Shown here: piece by piece, positions 8,461-18,078 of the stretch
Layout: each line of letters starts with the position of its first letter
How positions within the stretch are numbered: the stretch's first letter is position 1
Origin: Streptomyces sp. NBC_00249
Lineage (GTDB): Bacteria > Actinomycetota > Actinomycetes > Streptomycetales > Streptomycetaceae
NCBI RefSeq assembly: GCF_026342355.1
Contig: NZ_JAPEMV010000001.1
Coordinates: 186,001-250,000 of the forward strand
Direction of reading: 5' to 3'
Length of the DNA: 64,000 bases
Notes under the pieces: model-generated
The model's input: only the letters and a program-made list of their open reading frames with translations
Databases searched by the model: none
What the model was told of the DNA's origin: nothing
Program-made: the position numbers and the translations under genes

Positions 8461-8530
8461 AGCGCTGGGCAGGCCTTGCACCTGCATTCCCCCACGGGAA
8501 GTGGGGTGTCTTTCCTTGGACCACCAACGC
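8461..8530 (-). tRNA. tRNA-Gly (UCC) with atypical T loop, copy 1
   Basis: The minus strand folds as a 70-nt cloverleaf. The acceptor stem is GCGTTGG/CCAGCGC (one G-T pair). The D arm is short, with GG in the loop. The anticodon stem is CCCCA/TGGGG with loop CTTCCCG. The T stem is GCAGG/CCTGC with loop TGCAAGG. U33 places the anticodon as UCC (Gly), although position 37 is then C, which is odd; a CCC reading would still be Gly. The discriminator is U, normal for bacterial tRNA-Gly, and CCA is not encoded. Position 55 of the T loop is G instead of U. An identical copy lies at 58922-58991. Confidence 0.8.
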
Positions 8531-8571
8531 CGGTCACGCTGCCGTGGATCCCGGCGGCGCGAACAAGATCA

Positions 8572-8577
8572 ATCGTA
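8572..8577 (-). promoter_or_regulatory. -10 element of tRNA-Gly copy 1
   Basis: TACGAT followed by TGATCT lies 42 nt upstream of the tRNA 5' end. The second tRNA copy has the matching TATAGTTGATCT at exactly the same distance, which supports it as the conserved promoter. Confidence 0.55.
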
Positions 8578-8639
8578 GCGCATGATTCCGGTACGGTGCA
8601 CCCGGCCCCTGGAGGGGCGGCCCGGCGGGTGCGGGCCGG

Positions 8640-9506
8640 TCAGGGTGCGTCGGCCGCGGTCCCCGCTTCGGCCCTCACCAGGGCGAGGACCGCGGCGCAG
8701 ATCAGGGCCAGGCCCAGCAGTTGGGGCAGCAGCCACCACTGGGCCCGTAGGTGTTCCTCGTACAGCAGCACCCCCAGCGCGACGCTCACGCCCGCGTCGC
8801 CGAGGGTCAGCGCGGGCTGCGAGGCGACCAGCGGGCCGCCCTGCATGGCGTGTTCGAGGAGCAGCAGGGCGCAGACGCCGCTCGCGGCGAAGGCGTAGGT
8901 CTCCCAGGTCGTGAGGAACGCACCGACGCCGCCTTCGTCGAGTACGTGCACGGCCGACTTCATCAGGGCGGCCGTGAGCGCGTAGCAGACGGCGGTGGCC
9001 GCGCCGAGGCATCCGGCGCGCATCCGGCCGGGCGGGCGCCGCAGTCCGGCCACGGCGAGTACGGCCACCGCCCCCGCGCACGCCGCCAGGGCCAGCGCCC
9101 AGCGGTCGAGGGGGACGTAGGTCCGGTTGCCGGTCGGTGAGGCGGCCACCAGCACGATCCCGAGCCCGGCGACCACCCCCGCCACCGCGAGCCATGTCGC
9201 CCCGGGCAGCCGGCTGCGCGCCACGAGCGAGGCGATGAGCAGCGCGAGCGGCAGTTCCAGGACGAACAGGGGCTGTACGAGGGCCAGCGCGCCCGTGGCC
9301 AGCGCCGCGGCCTGCCCGACGCCGGCCGCGATCACCGCCAGGATCCCGCAGATCCACAGCGGCCGCCGCAGCAGGTCGCGGACCAGCCCGAGGCGGAAGC
9401 CCCCGCTCTGCGGCACGGTGAGCGCGGCGCGGCGCTGGAGCACCGTGGCGAGGGCGTTGCTGAGCGCCGCGAACAGCGCGAAGAGGACCGGCAGTACGAA
9501 GCCCAT
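8640..9506 (-). CDS. DMT (EamA-like) family transporter
   Basis: This 288-residue protein has nine to ten hydrophobic helices. It starts MGFVLPVLFALFAALSNALA, the N-terminal helix typical of actinobacterial DMT permeases, and is weakly reminiscent of NIPA-type magnesium transporters. The start at 9506 is chosen because helix 1 begins there; the upstream frame is Gly/Arg-rich and out of character. It is divergent from the methyltransferase. The substrate cannot be assigned. Confidence 0.8.
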   Translation of the reverse strand: MGFVLPVLFALFAALSNALATVLQRRAALTVPQSGGFRLGLVRDLLRRPLWICGILAVIAAGVGQAAALATGALALVQPLFVLELPLALLIASLVARSRLPGATWLAVAGVVAGLGIVLVAASPTGNRTYVPLDRWALALAACAGAVAVLAVAGLRRPPGRMRAGCLGAATAVCYALTAALMKSAVHVLDEGGVGAFLTTWETYAFAASGVCALLLLEHAMQGGPLVASQPALTLGDAGVSVALGVLLYEEHLRAQWWLLPQLLGLALICAAVLALVRAEAGTAADAP

Positions 9507-9682
9507 GCCCCGATCCTCACCGCCCCCGCCGTGCCTCCCCGCCCCGACACACCCGCGCGGGCCCGTTCCCCCGCCCAGGCCCACCGCGGAGGCGGCCTGG
9601 GCCGCCCGCCTGCCCGGACTTGCGCGGACTGCCCCGGTCACAGGGCTGCCGGACTGTCAGTGCCTGCTGCGAGCATGGAGTC

Positions 9683-10339
9683 ATGACGGACCGTGCTGCT
9701 CAGATCGCCGCCTACTGGAACGCCGCCGCGGCGGACTTCGACGAGGAACCCGATCACGGGCTGCGGCCCGACGGCACCCGCGCCGCCTGGGCCGGGCTCC
9801 TGGGTTCCCTGATGCCGGCCGGTCCGGTCGACGTGCTCGACGTCGGCTGCGGCACCGGTTCGGTGTCCTTGCTGCTGGCCGGGGCCGGACACCGGCCGAC
9901 CGGTGTCGACCTGGCGCCGCGCATGGTGGAACGGGCGCGCGGGAAGTTCGAGGCCGCCGGTCTGGAGGGCCGTTTCCTGGTGGGTGACGCCATGGCGCCG
10001 CCGACCGGGGAGCAGCGGTTCGACGTGGTGCTCTCGCGGCATCTGGTGTGGACGCTGCCCGATCCCGAGGCGGCGCTGCGCGCGTGGGTGGCCCGCTTGC
10101 GGCCGGGCGGCAGGCTGCTGCTGATCGAGGGCCGGTGGCGCGAGGCGGGCCAGAAGGGTGTTCCGTACGTGGCCGGCGCCGAGTCCCTGCCGTGGAGCGG
10201 CGGCATCGGGGCCGGGGAACTCGCGGCGGCCGTGCGTCCTCTGGTCGCGGCGGTGCGCGTGGAACCGCTCAGCGGGGACCCGCAGTTGTGGGGCGGCCCG
10301 GTGGACGACGAGCGGTACGCCCTGATCGCCGACCTGTGA
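9683..10339 (+). CDS. Class I SAM-dependent methyltransferase
   Basis: This 218-residue Rossmann methyltransferase has motif I LDVGCGTGS (about residue 52), the acidic motif II GVDLAPRMVE and motif III-like LRPGGRLLLIEG. The ATG at 9683 has GGAG 4-5 nt upstream. The small-molecule UbiE/Methyltransf_11 type is likely; the acceptor is unknown. It stands alone, ending in a bidirectional hairpin shared with the RTX gene. Confidence 0.88.
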   Translation: MTDRAAQIAAYWNAAAADFDEEPDHGLRPDGTRAAWAGLLGSLMPAGPVDVLDVGCGTGSVSLLLAGAGHRPTGVDLAPRMVERARGKFEAAGLEGRFLVGDAMAPPTGEQRFDVVLSRHLVWTLPDPEAALRAWVARLRPGGRLLLIEGRWREAGQKGVPYVAGAESLPWSGGIGAGELAAAVRPLVAAVRVEPLSGDPQLWGGPVDDERYALIADL

Positions 10340-10354
10340 GGGGAGAACGCGGGC

Positions 10355-10387
10355 GCCGCGCCCCCACGGCTTCGTGGAGGGCGCGGC
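10355..10387. terminator. Bidirectional hairpin terminator
   Basis: The stem is GCCGCGCCC-CCACG against CGTGG-A-GGGCGCGGC with loop GCTT. It lies between the convergent methyltransferase (stop 10339) and RTX gene (stop 10412). It has no T tract, as is usual in Streptomyces. Confidence 0.7.
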
Positions 10388-10411
10388 GCGGTGCGGAGCG
10401 GGGCCGGTGGG

Positions 10412-12445
10412 TCAGGGGCAGCTGACGCGGATGTCGCCGGGGTCGGTGGTGCAGGTGTCGGTGCCGAAGCCGCCGTTGGCGGTGTCGTTGCCGGACACGC
10501 CGTCGGTGGTGGTCAGGCGGTCGTTGCCGTAGTAGCCGGTCAGGGTGTCGTTGCCGACCTGTCCGTTGAGGGTGTCGTCGCCGTAGCCGCCGTCGATGTT
10601 GTCGTTGCCGTTGCCCCCGTACACGGTGTCGTTGCCGTAGCTCGCGCGGACGGTGTCGTTGCCGCCGAGGGCGCAGATCACGTCGTTGAAGTAGCCGCCG
10701 TTGAGGGTGTCGGCGCCGCTGGTGCCGATGATGGTGCAGCCGCGGGCGTTGTTCACCGACGTGCTCGCGACGGCCGTGTTGTTCGAGGTCACCGGGTCGG
10801 TCTGGGCGGCGGTGGCGGAGGCCGTGTTCGTGAGCGTGCCGGTGGCGCGGGGTTCGGCGGTCAGGGTGACCGTGGCGCTGGCGCCCGGGGCCAGGGAGCC
10901 GAGGGTGCAGGTGGCTCCGGTCGCGGTGGTGGTGCAGGTGCCCTGGGAGGGGGTGGCCGAGGTGAGGGTCGCGGCGGCTCCGGAGAGCGTGTCGGTCAGG
11001 GTGACGCCGGTGGCGGTGGCCGTGGAGGTCGCGGAGTTGGAGACCCGCACGGTGTACGAGACGGGGTCGCCGATGCTCACCGTGGCCGTGCCGGTCTTCG
11101 TCACCGACAGGTCGGCCCGCACGGGCGGCGGGGGCGGGGTGCCGTCGCCGCCCTGGTAGCGGGCGAGGGCGAAGGCGAAGCCCGCGCCGACGCCGGCCGC
11201 GACGATCTTCCCGTCGGGCTGTACGAGGACCGCGCGGGCCTCGTCCCAGTCCAGGAAGCCGGTGACGACGAAGCCGTCGCCGCCGAAGCCGGTGTCCACC
11301 GTGCCGTCGGTGTGGAAGCGGACGAGGCCGAAGTCGTTGGCCTCCGAGCTGTTCGGGTCGTCGGCGCGTCCGGCGAGGACGATCTTGCCGTTCTGCTGGA
11401 GTGCCATGTCGTAGGCCACTCCCCCGTCGCCGGGGAAGGCGACCGAGGTGCGGCCGCCGGTGGCGAAGCCGGTGTCGGCGCTGCCGTCGGCGTTGTAGCG
11501 GAGCAGGGCGTAGCCCGCTCCGCCGGAGCCCGCGGCGAGGATCTTGCCGTCCGTCTGCACGGCGACGGCCTCGCCGAACTCGGTGCCGCCGAAGTCCGCG
11601 GTGACCATGCCGTCGCCGCTGAAGGTGGTGTCCAGGGTGCCGTTCGGGAGGTAGCGGGCCACGCCGATGTCGAAGGCGGTGTTGCCGACGTACCCGACCG
11701 CGAGGATCTTGCCGTCCGGCTGGAGGGTCATGCCGCGGGCGATGCCTCCGGCGTCCTGGGGGGAGTTCGGGGTGAAGCCCGCGACCACCGCGCCGTCACC
11801 GCCGAGGCCCGGGTCCAGGCTGCCGTCGGTGTTCAGGCGGACCAGCGCGAAGCCTCCGCCGCCGCCCTTGCCCGCGGCGATGATCCGGCCGTCGGGCTGC
11901 ACCGCCAGGTCCGCGCCGTCCGCCGATCCGCCGAACTCCTCGACCCGTACCAGGCCGCCGTCGCCGAAGCCGGCGTCCAGGCTGCCGTCGGTGTTGTAGC
12001 GGGCCACGGAGAAGAAGCAGCAGCCGCCGCCCTCCTCCGCGAACACCTCGGTGGTGCCCGCCACGACGATCTTCCCGTCGGAGGGCTGGACGGCGACCGC
12101 GTTGGCCACGTGGGCGCCGCCGCCGAAGTCACTGGTCACGGTGCCGTCGCCGCCGAAGCCGGGGTCGAGGGTGCCGTCGGCGAGGTAGCGGGCGAGCGAG
12201 AAACCGCCCGCGCTCACCCCCGCCACGACCAGCTTGCCGTCGGCCTGCCGGGCGATGTCGTGGCCTTCCGCGCCCCCGTCGAAGGGGGTGGTCACCCGGC
12301 CGTCGGGTCCGAAGGCCGGATCGAGGTCGCCGGGGGCGGCCACGGCCGTGCCGGGCAGCGCGAGGACGAGGGCCAGCCCGGCGGCGGCCAGCAGCCGGGC
12401 CCGGGGGAAGCGTCTGCGGGGTCGTCCGGGAGGGGCGAGGGGCAT
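10412..12445 (-). CDS. Secreted delta-60 propeller / DUF11 / RTX calcium-binding protein
   Basis: This 677-residue exported protein starts with a signal peptide (RRRFPRARLLAAAGLALVLALP, cut near AVAA). Residues about 35-430 hold roughly eight delta-60-type repeats of the form DGKIVVAG...LARYxxDGTLDxxFGGDG, expected to form a beta-propeller. A DUF11 Ig-like domain follows (about 445-565, ADLSVTKTG to TSNNTAVAST). The tail carries RTX nonapeptides (GGNGNDNIDGGYGDDTLNG and neighbours), which fold as a calcium-filled beta-roll. A C-terminal Cys-containing cap closes the protein. It probably acts at the cell surface or is released; no catalytic motif is visible. GGAGG lies about 12 nt before the chosen ATG. 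Confidence 0.85.
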   Translation of the reverse strand: MPLAPPGRPRRRFPRARLLAAAGLALVLALPGTAVAAPGDLDPAFGPDGRVTTPFDGGAEGHDIARQADGKLVVAGVSAGGFSLARYLADGTLDPGFGGDGTVTSDFGGGAHVANAVAVQPSDGKIVVAGTTEVFAEEGGGCCFFSVARYNTDGSLDAGFGDGGLVRVEEFGGSADGADLAVQPDGRIIAAGKGGGGGFALVRLNTDGSLDPGLGGDGAVVAGFTPNSPQDAGGIARGMTLQPDGKILAVGYVGNTAFDIGVARYLPNGTLDTTFSGDGMVTADFGGTEFGEAVAVQTDGKILAAGSGGAGYALLRYNADGSADTGFATGGRTSVAFPGDGGVAYDMALQQNGKIVLAGRADDPNSSEANDFGLVRFHTDGTVDTGFGGDGFVVTGFLDWDEARAVLVQPDGKIVAAGVGAGFAFALARYQGGDGTPPPPPVRADLSVTKTGTATVSIGDPVSYTVRVSNSATSTATATGVTLTDTLSGAAATLTSATPSQGTCTTTATGATCTLGSLAPGASATVTLTAEPRATGTLTNTASATAAQTDPVTSNNTAVASTSVNNARGCTIIGTSGADTLNGGYFNDVICALGGNDTVRASYGNDTVYGGNGNDNIDGGYGDDTLNGQVGNDTLTGYYGNDRLTTTDGVSGNDTANGGFGTDTCTTDPGDIRVSCP

Positions 12446-12641
12446 GGGTGTACGAACCTCCGGTTCGGGCGGGTCAGAGGGAGCGCACAGTGTCGTACCG
12501 CCCCGGCCCGCCGTACCCCAAGCGCCCGTGCCGTACCGCGTCCACCTGGTCCCCGGGGAACCACCCCGGCGGAGGAGCGCGCGGGGCCGCGGAACCGCGC
12601 GCCCGTCACCGGCGGACCCCGTCAGCGGCGGGCCCGGAACG

Positions 12642-12680
12642 GCGGACGGGCCCGGTGGGATGTCCACCGGGCCCGTCCGC
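12642..12680 (-). terminator. Terminator downstream of argG
   Basis: A perfect 17-bp stem (12642-12658 with 12664-12680) with loop GATGT lies just after the argG stop codon at 12698 on the minus strand. Confidence 0.75.
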
Positions 12681-12697
12681 TCACGTACGGATGGCCG

Positions 12698-14769
<2,072 letters not shown>

Positions 14770-14864
14770 GAAGGTCTTCGTACCGTGCCGGGGGCTCTCC
14801 AGTCATCTTCCGTCCGCGCGCGCCGCGCCCGCCGGGCCGGGTCTGTGACTCCGCACACCCTCCC

Positions 14865-14894
14865 TTGACCTGCAAAGGAAGGGTTACCTAAGTT
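14865..14894 (+). promoter_or_regulatory. Promoter of the 14902 gene, probably leaderless
   Basis: TTGACC (14865-14870) and TAAGTT (14889-14894) are separated by 18 nt. The ATG at 14902 begins 7 nt after the -10 box, so the transcript should start at or next to the start codon. Confidence 0.55.
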
Positions 14895-14901
14895 CGATGT
14901 C

Positions 14902-15186
14902 ATGGCCCCCCACGACCCCACCCCCTCCCCCGACGCGGCCGGCGCGCCCGGCCCGTCCGCGCTGACCGACTTCGCCGTCGACCTCACCTCGCAGGAGGTG
15001 CTGCGGCGCGCCCAGGTGATGGAGGCCCTCGGCCCGGACTGGGATCCGGTGGAGGTGCTGCTCGGCGAGGCGGCCGCGTACGACCTGCTGTACTCCGGAC
15101 TCGACGCGGAGCAGCAGCGCCTCTACGACGACCTCGTCGCGGCCGGTGTGCTGCCCCTGCGGGGAGACGGCCGTGCTGCCGCTTGA
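14902..15186 (+). CDS. Small conserved Streptomyces protein (possibly DUF6400 type)
   Basis: This 94-residue soluble acidic protein has a Pro/Ser-rich N-terminus followed by a helical core (DFAVDLTSQEVLRRAQVMEAL, then a helix with LYSGLDAEQQRLYDDLV). I recognise it as a conserved actinomycete family without known function; the DUF number is from memory and unsure. Its 3' end overlaps the next gene by 14 nt, so the two are translationally coupled. No ribosome binding site, consistent with a leaderless message. Confidence 0.65.
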   Translation: MAPHDPTPSPDAAGAPGPSALTDFAVDLTSQEVLRRAQVMEALGPDWDPVEVLLGEAAAYDLLYSGLDAEQQRLYDDLVAAGVLPLRGDGRAAA

Positions 15187-15430
15187 CCCGCAGGCCGACC
15201 CCGGGCGCCGCGCCTGGGTGGCCTGCCCGAAGTGCGAGGACGCGCGCGGCTGCGAGCCCTGCGGGCAACGGCGGACGTGCTCCACGCACTGGCGCTACCT
15301 GCTCACCAACACCGGCAGCCTCCTGCACCTCCAGTGCCCCGCCTGCACCCATGTCTGGGTGCACGAGAGCGGCTTCGGCGCCACCCGCTCCGTGTGGGAC
15401 CGCGTCATCGGCGCCCTGCCCGGCTTCTGA
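15173..15430 (+). CDS. Small zinc-ribbon-like protein
   Basis: This 85-residue protein has three C-x-x-C-type pairs and extra ligands (CPKCEDARGC, CGQRRTCSTHWR, CPACTHVW), consistent with one or two zinc sites. GTG 15173 is chosen because GGGGAGA lies 7 nt upstream. The start overlaps the end of the preceding gene, indicating co-expression. Zinc ribbons of this kind bind nucleic acid or protein; the target is unknown. Confidence 0.7.
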   Translation: MLPLDPQADPGRRAWVACPKCEDARGCEPCGQRRTCSTHWRYLLTNTGSLLHLQCPACTHVWVHESGFGATRSVWDRVIGALPGF

Positions 15431-15434
15431 GCCG

Positions 15435-15860
15435 TCAGGGACGCGCGGGCTCCCGCCGCAGTGCGCGGTGGACGAGCCAGCCCGCGGCGGCGCCGGCCGC
15501 GTACCAGAACAGGTCGGGCGCGTTGAAGGTGGAGCCGAGCACGAGGCGGGCGACCGTGCTCCGCTCGGAGAGCTCCGCCGGGACCGCGGTGAGCTGGAGG
15601 AACTCGACGGCCCAGCTGGCGGCCAGGGCGATCGCCGCGGCCTTCAGGGGCGTCACCTTCGGGGCGGCCACCACGACGAGGGTGAGCAGCAGGACGGTGT
15701 ACAGGGCGTCGCCGCCGTACTTGGCCACGTCCCCCGCCGTCACGGCCCTGAGCCCCAGCCCCGCGCCGACGGTCAGCGCCGCGGCGGCTGCCGCCGCGGC
15801 GCGGGTGCGCGCCCGCCCTGCGGGGGCGGTGCGGTCACGGGTGCCGGACATCAAGGTCAT
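15435..15860 (-). CDS. DUF2809-type small membrane protein
   Basis: This 141-residue protein has four hydrophobic segments. The pattern AAPKVTPLKAAAIALAASWAVEFLQL followed by a late APDLFWYAAGAAAGW helix matches the DUF2809 family (with the motif SWAVEFLQ). ATG 15860 or the internal ATG 15851 could start it. Function unknown. It is convergent with the zinc-ribbon gene and divergent from the next membrane protein. Confidence 0.7.
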   Translation of the reverse strand: MTLMSGTRDRTAPAGRARTRAAAAAAAALTVGAGLGLRAVTAGDVAKYGGDALYTVLLLTLVVVAAPKVTPLKAAAIALAASWAVEFLQLTAVPAELSERSTVARLVLGSTFNAPDLFWYAAGAAAGWLVHRALRREPARP

Positions 15861-15951
15861 CGGGTCATGGTGCCGGAAGGCCTGAGCGGCTCCCGCACCG
15901 CACCTCGTCCCACCGCAACCGACCCACCACCCCCGCGCGTCTGTCGCGAGC

Positions 15952-16317
15952 ATGACGACAAACTCAACAGGGCCGGGCCCTGAGGCCGGACGCACCACCC
16001 TCGGGGGACGCCTCCTCGCCGGTCTCGGCGCGGCGATCGCGCTGCTGGTGTGGGCGCCCCGGGCCGCCTTCAGCATCGACGGCGGTTTCGAGGGCCATGC
16101 CCGCGACCTGAGCGTGGTCTTCGTGGACCTGCCGCTCATCCTCCTCGGGGGCGCCCTGATCCCCCTCTCCGCCTGGACCCTGACCGTGCGCTGGACCCGG
16201 CGGCCCTGGGTCGCGGCCCTCGCCGCCGTGGCCGCGCTCGCGCTCGGCACATGGGGCCTCACCACGTGGTGGACCCCCCGCCAGCTCCCGGACCCCGGCT
16301 ACCGCGGCAACCTCTGA
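15952..16317 (+). CDS. Small membrane protein of unknown function
   Basis: This 121-residue protein has three predicted transmembrane helices (about 21-38, 56-74, 84-105) and a short polar N-terminus. Codon use is typical of the neighbourhood, which supports a real gene. No family recognised. It is divergent from the DUF2809 gene, with a 91-nt gap. Confidence 0.6.
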   Translation: MTTNSTGPGPEAGRTTLGGRLLAGLGAAIALLVWAPRAAFSIDGGFEGHARDLSVVFVDLPLILLGGALIPLSAWTLTVRWTRRPWVAALAAVAALALGTWGLTTWWTPRQLPDPGYRGNL

Positions 16318-16444
16318 CCCGCCCCGGCGGACCCCGGCCGCCTCGGGAACGACACCCGCCCATGTCTGGTTTGTTTGACACCGAGTACAGGTGCCTTTAC
16401 CTTGCGGGTGTCAAAGTTCTTTTACATGGAGAGTGGGTAGGGGC

Positions 16445-16876
16445 GTGGCCTTCCAGGAGAAGCGCGCGTGGATCATGGCGGTGACCGCCATCGGCGGGTA
16501 CGCCGCCTACCTGGCCGTCGTCCTCGGACGGGCGGGCGGCGGTGTGACCCTCGCCGAAGTGCCGTACATGGCTCCGATGCTGTGGAGCATCGGAGCATCC
16601 ATCGCGGCCTCGATCGCGCTCGGCATCGCGATCGCCGTCGCCTCCCCCGAGGACGCGGGCGTCAAGGACCAGCGGGACCGGGAGATCGGCCGGCTCGGCG
16701 AGTACGCCGGCCAGTCCTTCCTGGTCGTCGGCGCCGTGACGGCACTGGGCCTCTCCCTGGCCGAGGCGGGCCACTTCTGGATCTCCAACGCGATCTACCT
16801 GGGGTTCGCCCTGTCCGCGGTCCTCGGCTCCCTCGTGAAGATCGCCGCCTACCGGTGGGGGTTCCAGTCGTGGTGA
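16445..16876 (+). CDS. Four-helix membrane protein paired with an HTH regulator
   Basis: This 143-residue membrane protein has four helices (about 7-25, 45-65, 85-105, 112-130). GTG 16445 follows a GTAGGGGC site. Its stop overlaps the start of a small HTH regulator (GTGA). Pairs of a DUF2178-like membrane protein and a YozG-like Cro/C1 regulator are common in Gram-positive bacteria, and this fits the pattern. Upstream, 16318-16444 has lower GC and holds the promoter region. Function unknown. Confidence 0.7.
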   Translation: MAFQEKRAWIMAVTAIGGYAAYLAVVLGRAGGGVTLAEVPYMAPMLWSIGASIAASIALGIAIAVASPEDAGVKDQRDREIGRLGEYAGQSFLVVGAVTALGLSLAEAGHFWISNAIYLGFALSAVLGSLVKIAAYRWGFQSW

Positions 16877-17103
16877 AGCCGACGGGGATCACGAACAGGA
16901 TCCGCACCCTGCGCTTCGAGCGCGAGGAGATGACCCAGGCGGAGCTGGCCCGGCGCATCGGGGTGACGCGCCAGACCGTCATCGCCATCGAGAAGGGCCG
17001 CTACTCGCCCTCGCTGGAGACGGCCTTCCGGATCGCCCGCGTGTTCGCGGTACCGCTGGAGCAGGTGTTCCAGTGGACGGACGACGAAGGGAAGACGCCG
17101 TGA
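16873..17103 (+). CDS. Small XRE/YozG-like HTH regulator
   Basis: This 76-residue protein is a Cro/C1 HTH (MTQAELARRIGVTRQTVIAIEKGRYSPSLE split over two helices) ending in FAVPLEQVFQW, the hallmark of the short YozG/YgzD group. It starts at GTG 16873 (or GTG 16870), overlaps the membrane protein stop and itself overlaps the start of the reductase at 17100, so three genes are translated in series. It probably regulates this operon. Confidence 0.85.
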   Translation: MKPTGITNRIRTLRFEREEMTQAELARRIGVTRQTVIAIEKGRYSPSLETAFRIARVFAVPLEQVFQWTDDEGKTP

Positions 17104-18071
17104 AGGCGATCGCTCAGCACGTCTACGGCTCCTGCGAGGTTCTGGAGCTCACCGAGATCGAGAGGCCCTCGCCCGGACCGGACGAGGTGCTGATCCGGGT
17201 CCGCGCCGCCGCCGTCGACGCGGGCGTCTGGCACCTCATGACCGGCATGCCGTACCTGCTGAGGCTGATGGGCTACGGGCTGCGCGCGCCCAAGGTCCCC
17301 GTCCGGGGGCGGGAGGTCGCCGGAGTCGTCGAGGCGGCCGGAGCGGGCGTGACCCGCTTCCGCCCGGGTGACGAGGTGTTCGGGATATGCGAGGGCTCCT
17401 TCGCCGAGTACGCGCTCGCCCGGCCCGACAAGCTCGCGGCGAAGCCCGCCGGACTCCCCCTGGATCAGGCGGCGGCCCTGCCCGTGTCCGGGCTGACCGC
17501 GCTGCAGGCGCTGCGCGACGCGGGCCGGGTCCGGGCGGGCCAGCGGGTGCTGGTCATCGGAGCGGGCGGCGGGGTCGGCAGCCTCGCGGTCCAGCTGGCC
17601 AAGGCCTTCGGCGCCCACGTGACCGGGGTGTGCGGCACGGGCAAGACGGACCTCGTGCGGGCACTCGGCGCGGACGAGGTCGTCGACCGCGGCCGCGAGG
17701 AGATCACCGACGGCCGACGCCGCTACGACCTCGTCGTCGACACCGCGGGCAACCGCCCCCTGTCGCTCCTGCGGCGGGCCCTCACCCCGCGCGGCACCCT
17801 CGTCATCGTCGGCGGGGAGGGCGGCGGCCGCTGGCTGGGCGGCACCGACCGGGTCCTGCGCGCGGGACTGCTGAACCCCTTCGTACGCCACACCCTGCGC
17901 GGGTTCATGGCCAAGGAACTCGGCGAGGACCTCGACGTCCTCAGACGGTACGTGGAGGCCGGCGAACTGAAACCCGTCATCGACCGCACGTACGACCTTC
18001 CCCGGGCGGCGGACGCCATCACCCGCCAGCACCTGGGACGGGCACGGGGAAAGATCCTCCTCGTTCCCTGA
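17100..18071 (+). CDS. NAD(P)-dependent alcohol dehydrogenase / quinone-oxidoreductase-like MDR
   Basis: This 323-residue medium-chain reductase has a GroES-like N-domain, the cofactor motif IGAGGGVGSLAVQLAKAFGA (about residue 157) and a C-terminal return to the catalytic domain. The zinc-ligand Cys/His set of classical ADHs is absent, as in quinone oxidoreductases. GTG 17100 overlaps the preceding TGA by 2 nt, making it the third gene of the operon. Substrate unknown. Confidence 0.87.
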   Translation: MKAIAQHVYGSCEVLELTEIERPSPGPDEVLIRVRAAAVDAGVWHLMTGMPYLLRLMGYGLRAPKVPVRGREVAGVVEAAGAGVTRFRPGDEVFGICEGSFAEYALARPDKLAAKPAGLPLDQAAALPVSGLTALQALRDAGRVRAGQRVLVIGAGGGVGSLAVQLAKAFGAHVTGVCGTGKTDLVRALGADEVVDRGREEITDGRRRYDLVVDTAGNRPLSLLRRALTPRGTLVIVGGEGGGRWLGGTDRVLRAGLLNPFVRHTLRGFMAKELGEDLDVLRRYVEAGELKPVIDRTYDLPRAADAITRQHLGRARGKILLVP

Positions 18072-18078
18072 GGCCGGA

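Noticed and set aside
14881..14892. A possible iron box (GGGTTACCTAAG) before the 14902 gene.
   Set aside because: Only one half resembles the DmdR/IdeR consensus; the other half does not, and the sequence overlaps the -10 box.
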